In this document: one piece after another, positions 16,640-26,932 of the stretch
Layout of the letters: each line of letters starts with the position of its first letter
How positions within the stretch are numbered: the first letter of the stretch is position 1
NCBI RefSeq assembly: GCF_014201735.1
Contig: NZ_JACHFE010000011.1
Span: 1-64,000, forward strand
Length of the DNA stretch: 64,000 nt
Direction: 5' to 3'
Source: Marinobacter oulmenensis
Lineage (GTDB): Bacteria; Pseudomonadota; Gammaproteobacteria; Pseudomonadales; Oleiphilaceae
The notes under the pieces: model-generated
Database searches by the model: none
What the model saw: only the letters and a program-made list of their open reading frames with translations
Told to the model about the DNA's origin: nothing
Made by a program: the position numbers and the translations under genes

Positions 16640-18421
16640 TTATGCGATTGTCAGCATTTCATCGTCGGGAGAGACGGCGTCACCAACCTTGATGAAGACT
16701 TCGCCGATGGTACCGGCTTTGGGTGCACGAACCTCGGTTTCCATCTTCATGGCTTCGAGGATGATCAGAACATCGCCCTCTTCCACGGCGTCACCCGGGG
16801 AAACCAGGACCTTGAAGATGTTGCCGCCCAGCGGCGCCACCAGAGGTTCACCTTCGCCGGCAGCGGGTGCCGCAGCCGGTGCAGCGGAAGCATCCGCGCT
16901 ACCTTCACCCTGGATCTGGGAAATCTCCCCTCCCTCGGAAACAGCCACCACATACTTCTGGCCGTTCACTTCGACGGTGTAGGTTTCCGGACCACCGGCT
17001 TTCTTCGCCGGAGCGACGTCGTCGGCGCTCGGTACCGGCTCGAAGGCATCCGGGTTGTCCCGGTTTTCCAGGTACTTCAGGCCGATCTGCGGGAACAGCG
17101 CGTAGGTCAGCACGTCGTCCACGGAGTTCTCGGCGAGTTTGAAGCCTTTTTCGTCGGCCAGCTTCTGCAGTTCGTCGGTCAGCTTGTCCATTTCCGGCTC
17201 AAGCAGGTCCGCCGGACGACAGGTGATCGGCTCGGCACCATCCAGTACCCGCTCCTGCAGTTCCTTGTTGAACGGCGCCGGCGCGGAGCCGTATTCGCCT
17301 TTCAGGATGGCAGAGGTTTCCTTGGAGATGGACTTGTAACGCTCGCCGGTCAGAACGTTCAGTACCGCCTGGGTACCTACGATCTGGGAGGTCGGCGTGA
17401 CCAGCGGGATGTAGCCCAGGTCTTCGCGGACTTTCGGAATTTCAGCCAGCACGTCGTCAAATTTGTCGGCGGCGTTCTGCTCTTTGAGCTGGCTTTCCAT
17501 GTTGGTCAGCATGCCACCCGGCACCTGAGCCAGCAGGATGCGTGAATCCACGCCCCGCAGACTGCCTTCAAATTTCGCGTACTTCTTGCGCACTTCGCGG
17601 AAGTAGGCAGCGATTTCCTCAAGCAGGTGCAAGTCCAGACCGGTGTCCCGGTCAGTGCCTTCCAGAATGGCCACAACAGATTCTGTCGGTGAGTGGCCGT
17701 AGGTCATGCTCATGGAGGAAATGGCGGTATCGACGTTGTCGATGCCCGCTTCCGCCGCTTTCAGTGCTGTTGCGGTGGACATGCCGGTGGTCGCGTGGCA
17801 CTGCATGTGCACGGGCACACTCAGTTCTTTTTTCAGCCGGGTGACCAGTTCGTAGGCCACATACGGTTTAAGCAGACCGGCCATGTCCTTGATGGCGATG
17901 GACTCAGCACCCATGGACTCGATTTCCTTGGCCAGGTCCACCCACATGTCGATGGTGTGCACCGGGCTGGTGGTGTAGGAAATGGTGCCCTGGGCGTGTT
18001 TGCCGGTCTTGCGCACGGCCTTGATGGCGGTGTCCAGGTTACGGGGATCGTTCATCGCGTCGAAAATACGGAACACATCCACGCCGTTTTCAGCGGCACG
18101 ATCAACAAACCGCTCAACCACGTCATCCGCGTAATGGCGATAGCCCAGCAGGTTCTGGCCACGCAGCAGCATCTGCTGGGGCGTGTTGGGCATGGCTTTC
18201 TTGAGTTCGCGGATACGCTCCCAGGGGTCTTCGCCCAGGTAGCGGATGCAGGAATCAAACGTGGCACCGCCCCAGGATTCAAGCGACCAGAAGCCGACCT
18301 TGTCGAGCTTCTCGGCGATGGGCAGCATGTCATCAAGCCGCATCCGGGTGGCAAGCAGGGATTGGTGGGCGTCACGCAGAATTACGTCCGTAATCCCCAG
18401 CGGTTTCTTGGTGTCAGTCAT
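16640..18421 (-). CDS. oadA: Oxaloacetate decarboxylase alpha subunit, biotin carrier
   Basis: The alpha subunit transfers the carboxyl group of oxaloacetate to biotin. The carboxyltransferase TIM barrel (about residues 5-300) has [17 protein letters not shown] and [16 protein letters not shown] near its start and the metal-binding [19 protein letters not shown] domain follows (about 310-465). An Ala/Pro-rich linker (about 515-530) then leads to a biotinyl domain whose EAMKMETE places biotin on K559. The length of 593 residues is normal. Pyruvate carboxylase subunit B proteins look similar, but adjacent oadB and oadG decide in favour of the sodium-pumping decarboxylase. Confidence 0.94.
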   Translation of the reverse strand: MTDTKKPLGITDVILRDAHQSLLATRMRLDDMLPIAEKLDKVGFWSLESWGGATFDSCIRYLGEDPWERIRELKKAMPNTPQQMLLRGQNLLGYRHYADDVVERFVDRAAENGVDVFRIFDAMNDPRNLDTAIKAVRKTGKHAQGTISYTTSPVHTIDMWVDLAKEIESMGAESIAIKDMAGLLKPYVAYELVTRLKKELSVPVHMQCHATTGMSTATALKAAEAGIDNVDTAISSMSMTYGHSPTESVVAILEGTDRDTGLDLHLLEEIAAYFREVRKKYAKFEGSLRGVDSRILLAQVPGGMLTNMESQLKEQNAADKFDDVLAEIPKVREDLGYIPLVTPTSQIVGTQAVLNVLTGERYKSISKETSAILKGEYGSAPAPFNKELQERVLDGAEPITCRPADLLEPEMDKLTDELQKLADEKGFKLAENSVDDVLTYALFPQIGLKYLENRDNPDAFEPVPSADDVAPAKKAGGPETYTVEVNGQKYVVAVSEGGEISQIQGEGSADASAAPAAAPAAGEGEPLVAPLGGNIFKVLVSPGDAVEEGDVLIILEAMKMETEVRAPKAGTIGEVFIKVGDAVSPDDEMLTIA

Positions 18422-18464
18422 CGTGTCAGCCTTCTGTTAAAAGGTTCTATTCTCTTGTTTCGGG

Positions 18465-18716
18465 TCACTTCTTGTGGCGTGCCCGATATTGTGCAATCGC
18501 CTTCTTTATGGCCTCGGCGGTATCGGGGTTAACCGACGTCGGCGCCTTGGGCTTGGCACGTGGCCTTGAGGCCGGGGTCGCCGGCTCTGGCGGGGCAAAC
18601 CGCAGAATAATCTTGGACATCAGGCCCGTTGCGAAGACCAGAACAACGAGGAACGCAAACACGAACCCCATGCCCGCAATCATCAGGTCGACGGCTTGTG
18701 ACATCAGATCTGTCAT
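18465..18716 (-). CDS. oadG: Oxaloacetate decarboxylase gamma subunit
   Basis: This small membrane anchor (83 residues) holds the alpha and beta subunits together and speeds the decarboxylation. One transmembrane helix (about residues 10-35, GMGFVFAFLVVLVFATGLM) is followed by a Pro/Lys-rich linker and the family tail AIKKAIAQYRARHKK. The gene is first in the oadGAB operon, 43 bp ahead of oadA. A palindromic region containing ACCAAAGTCCTATGG lies about 55-70 bp upstream of its start codon. Confidence 0.9.
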   Translation of the reverse strand: MTDLMSQAVDLMIAGMGFVFAFLVVLVFATGLMSKIILRFAPPEPATPASRPRAKPKAPTSVNPDTAEAIKKAIAQYRARHKK

Positions 18717-18760
18717 AGCGAACAGCTACCTGTATTGTTGGATGTTATTTACCCAATTTA

Positions 18761-18793
18761 CTGCGTAAGACCAAAGTCCTATGGCATACGCAG
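18761..18793. promoter_or_regulatory. Candidate operator upstream of oadGAB (ACCAAAGTCCTA motif)
   Basis: CTGCGTA (18761-18767) and TACGCAG (18787-18793) form an inverted repeat enclosing ACCAAAGTCCTATGG (18770-18784). On minus, a TAAATT that could serve as -10 follows the motif by about 13 bases. The same ACCAAAGTCnTA core occurs at 61550 upstream of another minus-strand gene at a similar distance. The protein that binds is unknown. A LuxR-type response regulator of two-carbon metabolism is one guess. Confidence 0.4.
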
Positions 18794-18930
18794 GCAAACC
18801 GGGTGGCAAAATCCCGCATAATTTACCGTTTTAGTCATGCCCCGGCAACCAAAAGGCAGTTTTCCATACGGGTTTTCCGAGGCTGAACACAGCCGTCAGA
18901 GCGCCCGCCTGGCAGCCTGCCGTGCGGGTT

Positions 18931-20301
18931 TCAGGCAAACCGGACCGGTATCCGCCGCCCTTTGATTTTTCCTTTTTCCAGACGCTTGAGCGCTTTACCG
19001 GCCTGGGACCGTTCCACCGCAACAAAGCTCTGGAACTCAAACCGGTCGATCTTGCCAACGGCATCGCCCGGCAGGCCCGCGTCTCCGGTCAGGGCGCCCA
19101 GAATATCACCGGGGCGCACCTTGTCCTTGCGCCCGCCGGCAATGCACAGCGTCTGCATGGCGGGTACTACCGGCTGCTCCGGCGTGGCCATCAGTTCATC
19201 ACTGTCACCCCAGGTGACCGTTTCACCCCGGGCTTTTTCCAGTTGAGTGATCTTGTGCCCCTTCGCCGGCGTGCAGAAGGTAATCGCCCGGCCCGGCTCT
19301 CCTGCCCGGCCGGTTCGCCCCACCCGGTGGGTATGGACTTCCGGGTCGCGGGCCGGCTCGGCGTTGATCACCAGCGGCAGCGCTTTGATGTCCAGCCCGC
19401 GGGCGGCCACGTCTGTCGCCACCAGCACTGCACAACTCTGGTTACCAAACCGTACCAGCACGCTGTCCCGCTCACGTTGTTCCAGATCACCATGCAGGGC
19501 CAATGCGGAAAAACCATGGGCGCGCAGGGTTTCCACGGTGTCATCACACTGCTGTTTGGTACTGCAGAACACGATGCAGGACGCCGGCTGCCACCGGGAC
19601 AGAGCGGCCATGATGCCCCGGTCGGTATCGCTGGCCGGAATCTCGTAGAACAGCTCCTCAATATCCGGACGATCATCACCCGCAGCCACCCGGACATCCA
19701 CCGGATCTTTCTGGTACCGGCCGCTGAGCTCCCGGATCGGCTGGGGCCAGGTGGCGGAAAACATCAGGGTCTGCCGGCCGTCCGGCGTGTGGCTGAGGAT
19801 ATCCTCGACCGCCTCCTGAAAGCCCATGTCCAGCATGCGGTCCGCCTCATCCAGGACCACCGTGGTTATCTTTTCCAGGGTCAGCGTGCCTTTGCGCAGA
19901 TGGTCCTGCACCCGCCCCGGCGTGCCCACCACGATGTGGGCTCCATGACTCAGGGAGCCAATCTGTGGTCCGATGGGAACACCGCCACACAGCGTCAGCA
20001 CTTTGATGTTGTCACGGGCACGCGCCAGCTCCCGCAGGGACTTGGTCACCTGGTCGGCCAGCTCCCGGGTGGGACACAGCACCACCGCCTGAACGGCAAA
20101 CAGTCGCGGCTTCAGAGCCTCAATCAGGCCAATACCGAAAGCCGCTGTCTTGCCGCTGCCGGTCCGCGCCATGGCAATGACGTCCTGCCCGGCAAGGCAG
20201 GGAGGCAAGGCTGCGGCCTGGATATCGGTGGGCTGGCTGAATCCCAGCTGGCTGAGGTTATGGAGCATGGAGGGCGAGAGCCCGAACGGCTTGAACGACA
20301 T
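18931..20301 (-). CDS. dbpA: ATP-dependent RNA helicase DbpA
   Basis: This DEAD-box helicase acts in large ribosomal subunit assembly, recruited by hairpin 92 of 23S rRNA. Motifs in order are the Q motif (GFSQPTDIQ), ARTGSGKT, PTRELADQ, TPGRV, DEAD (VVLDEADRMLDMGF), SAT, ARGLDIK and HRVGRTGRAG. The C-terminal RNA-recognition domain typical of DbpA (about residues 380-455) contains TLCIAGGRKDKVRPGDILGA. The ATG at 20301 gives 456 residues and starts at MSFKPFGLSP. The longer frame from 20379 has no support. It is divergent from the DUF2058 gene. Confidence 0.94.
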   Translation of the reverse strand: MSFKPFGLSPSMLHNLSQLGFSQPTDIQAAALPPCLAGQDVIAMARTGSGKTAAFGIGLIEALKPRLFAVQAVVLCPTRELADQVTKSLRELARARDNIKVLTLCGGVPIGPQIGSLSHGAHIVVGTPGRVQDHLRKGTLTLEKITTVVLDEADRMLDMGFQEAVEDILSHTPDGRQTLMFSATWPQPIRELSGRYQKDPVDVRVAAGDDRPDIEELFYEIPASDTDRGIMAALSRWQPASCIVFCSTKQQCDDTVETLRAHGFSALALHGDLEQRERDSVLVRFGNQSCAVLVATDVAARGLDIKALPLVINAEPARDPEVHTHRVGRTGRAGEPGRAITFCTPAKGHKITQLEKARGETVTWGDSDELMATPEQPVVPAMQTLCIAGGRKDKVRPGDILGALTGDAGLPGDAVGKIDRFEFQSFVAVERSQAGKALKRLEKGKIKGRRIPVRFA

Positions 20302-20407
20302 AAAGGAAATTCCCGGCAACCGTGGCAGACGGTTATAGAAGGTGTGAGTTCCGGCGTATACTACACCAAGCGAATTCATATGTTGGCATTTATGAACGGA
20401 GTGATTG

Positions 20408-20947
20408 ATGGCATCCCTGCAGGATCAGTTATTGAAGGCCGGACTGGCCGATGAAAAAAAGGCCAAGGCCATTCGCAGCGAAAAACGCAAAAAGCGCAAG
20501 CAGCAGCCCAAAGGCGCGGTCGAAGTCAGCGACGCTGAAATCCAGGCGCGCAAGGCCCGCGAGGATAAAGCCGAGCGGGACCGGCAACTGAACCTCCAGC
20601 GCCAGCAGGAGGCGGAAAAGAAAGCCATCCAGGCCCAGATCCGCCAGCTTGTCGAGACCAACCGCCTGGACCGGAGCCGGGGTGAAACCTCGTATCAGTT
20701 CGTGGACGGCAGGAAGATCAAGAAAATCCTGGTGGACGACACCATGGTGGATCAGCTCTCCCGCGGCCGGCTGGCCATTGTCTGCCTGGGCGATGAGAAC
20801 TACGAGGTGGTTCCGGACAAGGTGGCCCGCAAGATCATGGAGCGGGACGAAGCCGCCATCGTGGTGCTGCATGATCGTCAGCAGGACGACGCCGGCGAGG
20901 ACGACCCTTATGCAGGGTACGAGATTCCGGACGATTTGATGTGGTGA
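20408..20947 (+). CDS. DUF2058 family protein (YaiL-like)
   Basis: This 179-residue protein has an N-terminal, very basic and helical half. It contains the KKAKAIRSEKRKKRKQQ region and long charged repeats up to about residue 80, consistent with a coiled coil or nucleic-acid contact. A compact C-terminal half follows (YQFVDGRKIKKILVDDTMVD, LGDENYEVVPDKVARKI). It matches the DUF2058/YaiL family of supposed nucleoprotein-associated factors, whose role is not established. A GGAG site 8 bases upstream supports the ATG at 20408 over a TTG at 20405. It is followed directly by a tRNA-like repeat and a terminator. Confidence 0.82.
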   Translation: MASLQDQLLKAGLADEKKAKAIRSEKRKKRKQQPKGAVEVSDAEIQARKAREDKAERDRQLNLQRQQEAEKKAIQAQIRQLVETNRLDRSRGETSYQFVDGRKIKKILVDDTMVDQLSRGRLAIVCLGDENYEVVPDKVARKIMERDEAAIVVLHDRQQDDAGEDDPYAGYEIPDDLMW

Positions 20948-20949
20948 TC

Positions 20950-21025
20950 GGCCGCCTCCGCGTTGCTTCGGCGTTCCTCAGCCCGCTTTGCGGGCTGAGG
21001 TCGAACCTTTTATCGGTTCGAACCC
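20950..21025 (+). repeat. tRNA-mimicking repeat, copy A (5'-truncated)
   Basis: This segment aligns with copies B and C from GGCCGCCTCCGCG through GGCGTTCCTCAGC to a tail GGTTCGAACCC. The tail looks like the T-arm of a tRNA, but there is no anticodon arm or acceptor partner. An internal hairpin CAGCCCGC-TTT-GCGGGCTG replaces the CTTCGCG hairpin of the other copies. It begins three bases after the DUF2058 stop codon. Confidence 0.6.
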
Positions 21026-21050
21026 TGTCAGAATGCGAGATCTGTAAATA

Positions 21051-21078
21051 AAAAGCCCCGCACAAGGCGGGGCTTTTT
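21051..21078. terminator. Rho-independent terminator after the DUF2058 gene
   Basis: AAAAGCCCCGC (21051-21061) pairs with GCGGGGCTTTT (21067-21077) around a 5-base loop, with a T-tract on plus and an A-tract before the stem. It ends transcription from the DUF2058 gene and could also work on minus. Confidence 0.92.
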
Positions 21079-21086
21079 ATTTAATA

Positions 21087-21218
21087 TGGCGCGGCTGGGA
21101 GGATTAGGCGGGCCTACGGCCCTTCCCCCTTCGGGGCCGCCGTCGCATCGCGCCGGCGTTCCTACGCACACTTCGTGCGCTACGGTCGAACCTCTTTCGG
21201 TTCAAATCCTCCCAGCCA
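21087..21218. repeat. tRNA-mimicking repeat, copy B, with both ends matching the tRNA-Arg 3' end
   Basis: The left end (21087-21105) is identical to the last 19 bases of the minus-strand tRNA-Arg genes, including CCA. The right end, GGTTCAAATCCTCCCAGCCA (21199-21218), imitates the T-arm and acceptor end on plus. GGCTGGGAGGATT (21093-21105) and AATCCTCCCAGCC (21205-21217) are 13-bp perfect inverted repeats. The interior is a chain of short GC hairpins (GGGCC-GGCCC, CCCC-TTCG-GGGG, GCAC-ACTTC-GTGC) shared with copy C. No tRNA body is present. Confidence 0.72.
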
Positions 21219-21230
21219 TACAAAGCAAAA

Positions 21231-21263
21231 CGCCTCAGCCTGTGGGGAACACAAACTGAGGCG
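21231..21263 (-). terminator. Terminator of the tRNA operon
   Basis: CGCCTCAG (21231-21238) pairs with CTGAGGCG (21256-21263). On minus the stem is followed by TTTTGCTTTG. It lies 16 bp downstream of the last tRNA-Arg gene. Confidence 0.78.
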
Positions 21264-21278
21264 CTTCGACTTCAATTA

Positions 21279-21355
21279 TGGCGCGGCTGGGAGGATTCGA
21301 ACCTCCGACCGCCTGGTTCGTAGCCAGGTACTCTATCCAGCTGAGCTACAGCCGC
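21279..21355 (-). tRNA. tRNA-Arg (anticodon ACG), copy 2
   Basis: A 77-base cloverleaf with encoded CCA. The acceptor stem GCGGCTG pairs with CAGCCGC and the discriminator is G. The anticodon stem CCTGG/CCAGG holds loop CTACGAA (anticodon ACG, read as ICG after deamination). The T-arm is GGAGG-TTCGAAT-CCTCC. It differs from the copy at 21570-21646 little or not at all. It is the last tRNA before the operon terminator. Confidence 0.97.
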
Positions 21356-21396
21356 TTGAAACTTTTTCATCCTTTCCAATTTGGCAGTTAGCCTTT

Positions 21397-21511
21397 TGGG
21401 AGGATTATTCGGGCCTTCGGCCCTCACCCCTTCGGGGTCGCCTTCGCTTCGCTCCGGCGTTCCTCAGCACTCTTCGCGTGCTTCGGTCGAACCTCTTTCG
21501 GTTCAAATCCC
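21397..21511. repeat. tRNA-mimicking repeat, copy C, between the two tRNA-Arg genes
   Basis: It opens with TGGGAGGATT, the sequence found in the tRNA-Arg T-arm, continues through the same hairpin series as copy B (CGGGCC-TTCGGCCC, CCCC-TTCG-GGGT, GGCGTTCCTCAGC), and closes with CGGTTCAAATCCC (21499-21511). Acceptor-stem sequence is absent at both ends, unlike copy B. It sits wholly in the spacer between the two tRNA-Arg genes and would be transcribed in their precursor. Confidence 0.7.
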
Positions 21512-21569
21512 ATCTGACTTTAGAGAAAGTCTCAATGTCAGCGGGTTACGAAAGAGCGTTCCAAAATAG

Positions 21570-21646
21570 TGGCGCGGCTGGGAGGATTCGAACCTCCGAC
21601 CGCCTGGTTCGTAGCCAGGTACTCTATCCAGCTGAGCTACAGCCGC
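21570..21646 (-). tRNA. tRNA-Arg (anticodon ACG), copy 1
   Basis: A 77-base tRNA with CCA. The anticodon loop CTACGAA in stem CCTGG/CCAGG gives anticodon ACG. The D-arm contains AGCTCAGCTGGATAGAGT, and the T-arm carries GGTTCGAATCC. It is 40 bp downstream of tRNA-Ser in the same transcript. Confidence 0.97.
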
Positions 21647-21684
21647 GCATCTTATTGCCCGCTGTCTTTTTCCATAAAAGGAAA

Positions 21685-21776
<92 letters not shown>

Positions 21777-21790
21777 GTGACAACGGCGCG

Positions 21791-21820
21791 TATACTACCA
21801 TAATTTTTCTGTTTTCATAG
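21791..21820 (-). promoter_or_regulatory. Possible promoter of the tRNA-Ser/tRNA-Arg operon
   Basis: On minus, TAGTAT (21797-21792) is followed by the GC-rich discriminator ACGCGCC, usual for stable RNA promoters under stringent control. I see no good -35 box at 16-18 bp, so the call is tentative. Confidence 0.35.
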
Positions 21821-21861
21821 GGTTGACACGAGATTTTTCGAATCGATTTTCCTCTGAAAAC

Positions 21862-21891
21862 AAAAAAGCCGTCCGGGTCGCCCCGCACGGC
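21862..21891 (-). terminator. Terminator downstream of csrA
   Basis: GCCGT (21868-21872) and ACGGC (21887-21891) form the stem. On minus it is followed by six T residues, 12 bp after the csrA stop codon. Confidence 0.8.
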
Positions 21892-21903
21892 CTTGTCAGC
21901 TGA

Positions 21904-22101
21904 TCAGCTATTACCCGGTTCCGGCTCGTCGCCGTCTTTTTCGGTCTGAATCCGCTGATAGATTTCTTCACGGTGCACCGCTACGTCTTTGGGTGCGTTC
22001 ACACCGATGCGTACCTGGTTGCCCTTCACCCCCAGAACAGTGACGGTAATCTCGTCACCGATCATCAGGGTCTCGCCGACTCGGCGGGTCAAAATCAACA
22101 T
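21904..22101 (-). CDS. csrA: Carbon storage regulator CsrA (RsmA)
   Basis: This dimeric RNA-binding protein represses or stabilises mRNAs with GGA motifs in their leaders, and controls carbon flow, motility and biofilm. It has 65 residues. The N-terminal strand [16 protein letters not shown] holds the conserved RNA-contacting L4 and R6, and [13 protein letters not shown] contains R44. The acidic tail varies between species. It lies 155 bp after lysC and ahead of tRNA-Ser, an arrangement common in Pseudomonas and relatives. Confidence 0.96.
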   Translation of the reverse strand: MLILTRRVGETLMIGDEITVTVLGVKGNQVRIGVNAPKDVAVHREEIYQRIQTEKDGDEPEPGNS

Positions 22102-22256
22102 ATCCCTTACTCCCTATCCAAAGCTACCTGTTCCGACAACATTATTATGTACCGGTTGTTTTTATAATGGGATCACCGGTCACGTTGAAGCCGCAATAAT
22201 ACTTATATAAGAAAGTTTTTCCATAGATTTCTTCAATGGGTGTCATGGGGCGGCGT

Positions 22257-23501
22257 TCAGCCCCAGGCACTTTCCTGTACCGGCGGCTTATCCAGCTCAA
22301 ACGCAGCGTGCAGCGCACGAACGGCCAGCTCCAGATACTTTTCATCGATCACTACGGACACTTTGATCTCCGAGGTGGAGATCATCTGGATGTTAATGCC
22401 TTCGTCAGACAGGGCTTCAAACATCCGGGTGGCAACACCGGCGTGGGAACGCATGCCCACACCCACAATGCTCACTTTGGCAATACGGGTATCGCCAGCC
22501 ACTTCACCGGCGCCGATGCCAGCGGCGATCTTCTCCAGCACTTCCTGCGCCCGGTTGAAGTCGTTGCGATGCACGGTAAACGTAAACGCGGTCTTGTTAT
22601 CCTGGCCCACGTTCTGGACGATCATGTCCACTTCAATATTGGCATCACTGACCGGCTTGAGAATGCGCAGTGCACTGCCCGGAGTGTCAGGAACTCCGGA
22701 AATGGTGAGCTTCGCTTCATCACGGTTGAAAGCAATGCCGGAGACAACCGGTTGTTCCATGGCGTTATCATCCTCAAAAGTAATCAGGGTTCCCTCGCCT
22801 TCCTCAAAGGAAGACAGCACCCGTAACGGAACATTGTATTTACCCGCAAACTCGACCGCGCGAATCTGCAGCACCTTGGACCCGAGGCTGGCCATTTCCA
22901 GCATTTCCTCGAAGGTGATTCTTTCCAGGCGGCGGGCCCCATCCACTACCCGCGGATCGGTGGTGTACACGCCATCCACGTCGGTATAGATCTGGCACTC
23001 ATCGGCTTTCAGGGCGGCGGCCAGCGCCACCGCCGTGGTATCGGAGCCGCCACGACCGAGCGTGGTGATATTCCCCAGTTCGTCGATGCCCTGGAATCCG
23101 GCCACCACAACCACCCGGCCACCGTCGAGATCCTCGCGCATGCGCTGCTCGTCGATCTGCTTGATCCGGGCCTTGGTGTGGCTGCTGTCGGTCAGGATCC
23201 GAACCTGGCCACCGGTATAGGAACGGGCATCGCAGCCGCGCTTCTGCAGCGCCATCGACAAGAGCGCGATGGTGACCTGCTCACCGGTGGACACCAGCAC
23301 GTCCATTTCACGGGGCGTGGGCTGGGGCATGATCTCATTGGCCAGCCCGATCAGGCGGTTGGTTTCGCCACTCATGGCGGAGACCACCACCACCACATCG
23401 TGCCCTTCCTTGCGGAACCGGCACACTTTCTCGGCCACCGCTTCAATCCGTTCGGTTGTGCCGACGGACGTACCACCAAATTTCTGAACCAGCAGAGCCA
23501 T
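22257..23501 (-). CDS. lysC: Aspartate kinase
   Basis: Aspartate kinase phosphorylates aspartate in the first step of lysine, threonine, methionine and, in marine relatives, ectoine synthesis. The N-terminal kinase domain (about residues 1-245) has [19 protein letters not shown] and [20 protein letters not shown]. Two C-terminal ACT domains carry feedback binding of amino acids, with [19 protein letters not shown] and [18 protein letters not shown]. The length of 414 residues is the stand-alone type, without homoserine dehydrogenase. The gene follows alaS with a terminator between them, so it may have its own promoter. Confidence 0.95.
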   Translation of the reverse strand: MALLVQKFGGTSVGTTERIEAVAEKVCRFRKEGHDVVVVVSAMSGETNRLIGLANEIMPQPTPREMDVLVSTGEQVTIALLSMALQKRGCDARSYTGGQVRILTDSSHTKARIKQIDEQRMREDLDGGRVVVVAGFQGIDELGNITTLGRGGSDTTAVALAAALKADECQIYTDVDGVYTTDPRVVDGARRLERITFEEMLEMASLGSKVLQIRAVEFAGKYNVPLRVLSSFEEGEGTLITFEDDNAMEQPVVSGIAFNRDEAKLTISGVPDTPGSALRILKPVSDANIEVDMIVQNVGQDNKTAFTFTVHRNDFNRAQEVLEKIAAGIGAGEVAGDTRIAKVSIVGVGMRSHAGVATRMFEALSDEGINIQMISTSEIKVSVVIDEKYLELAVRALHAAFELDKPPVQESAWG

Positions 23502-23554
23502 GTTTCCCTAACTCCGAAACGGGTATTCACAGCAGGCGTCTTCGCCCGCCATCC

Positions 23555-23586
23555 AAAAAAACGGGCGGCATTATAAACTGCCGCCC
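23555..23586 (-). terminator. Terminator downstream of alaS
   Basis: GGGCGGC (23563-23569) pairs with GCCGCCC (23580-23586). On minus the stem is followed by GTTTTTTT. It separates alaS from lysC. Confidence 0.88.
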
Positions 23587-23603
23587 AGTCCCGAAAACAG
23601 CTT

Positions 23604-26234
<2,631 letters not shown>

Positions 26235-26375
26235 AGCCCTTTGATACCCTCTCAGAAACCCGGCGGAGACGCCGCCCGGTCCGCGATTGAACATGATTAC
26301 TTACATGCGTGTGCAAATCCGCTACTCTAGCACACGCCGAGAACGGGAAAAACGTGAAACCCCACAGGAGAACCA

Positions 26376-26915
26376 ATGCCCCGACGCTTTCATGACGCCG
26401 AGGAACTGCTTCCGCCAGCCACTGCTCTCAAGCGCGCGTTGGCCATTATCTACGACGGTCTGATCAGCATTGCCGTGCTGCTGGTCTGCACCTGGATCTA
26501 CACCATGATTGCCGGCTGGATGACGGGCTGGGACAAATACGAACAGATGGCCGAAGCCGGTCAGATCTCCGGGGACCCGGGCCTGACCTTCGTGCTGTTT
26601 CTGGTGCTTTACCTGTTCTTCGCCTACTTCTGGACGCGCATCGGCCAGACTCTGGGCATGCAGGTATGGAAGATCCGCATCGAAAATCTGGATGGCAGTT
26701 CAGTGAGCTGGACCCAGTCCCTGTTCCGCTATGGCACTGCGGCCCTGGTGGTTTTCCTGACCATGCTCGGCGCGCACTACCTGGGCGCCGTGACACTGCT
26801 GCTTACGATCCCCGCCATCATCGCCCTGTTCTACCCGATCAATGGCCTGTCCCTGACCGACCGGGCCTCAAACAGCGTGGTCGTGCAGCTTCCAAAGGCA
26901 CCGAAGAAAGCCTGA
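26376..26915 (+). CDS. RDD family membrane protein
   Basis: This 179-residue protein has the RDD-type arrangement: a first helix preceded by LKRALAIIYDGLISIAVL (with the R and D the family is named for), a second at about residues 65-85 (FVLFLVLYLFFAYFWT), and GQTLGMQVWKIRI. Two further hydrophobic segments lie at 117-150. The family's role is unclear, with proposals that include ion transport. AGGAG precedes the ATG. It is divergent from alaS and converges on lptG. Confidence 0.85.
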   Translation: MPRRFHDAEELLPPATALKRALAIIYDGLISIAVLLVCTWIYTMIAGWMTGWDKYEQMAEAGQISGDPGLTFVLFLVLYLFFAYFWTRIGQTLGMQVWKIRIENLDGSSVSWTQSLFRYGTAALVVFLTMLGAHYLGAVTLLLTIPAIIALFYPINGLSLTDRASNSVVVQLPKAPKKA

Positions 26916-26932
26916 CAGCAACTCCGGGCCGG

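Noticed and set aside
20950-21511. Repeats A, B and C as additional tRNA genes
   Set aside because: Only T-arm and acceptor-like ends are present. There is no D-arm, anticodon arm or correct spacing, so they are annotated as repeats.
21087-21511. A complete genomic island or prophage at the tRNA-Arg genes
   Set aside because: No integrase, phage or plasmid gene lies near the cluster, and only repeats and a tRNA-end duplicate are seen.
20950-21520. CRISPR array in the tRNA region
   Set aside because: The repeat units are 75-130 bp, only three, and imperfect, with no 20-50 bp spacers and no cas genes in the window.
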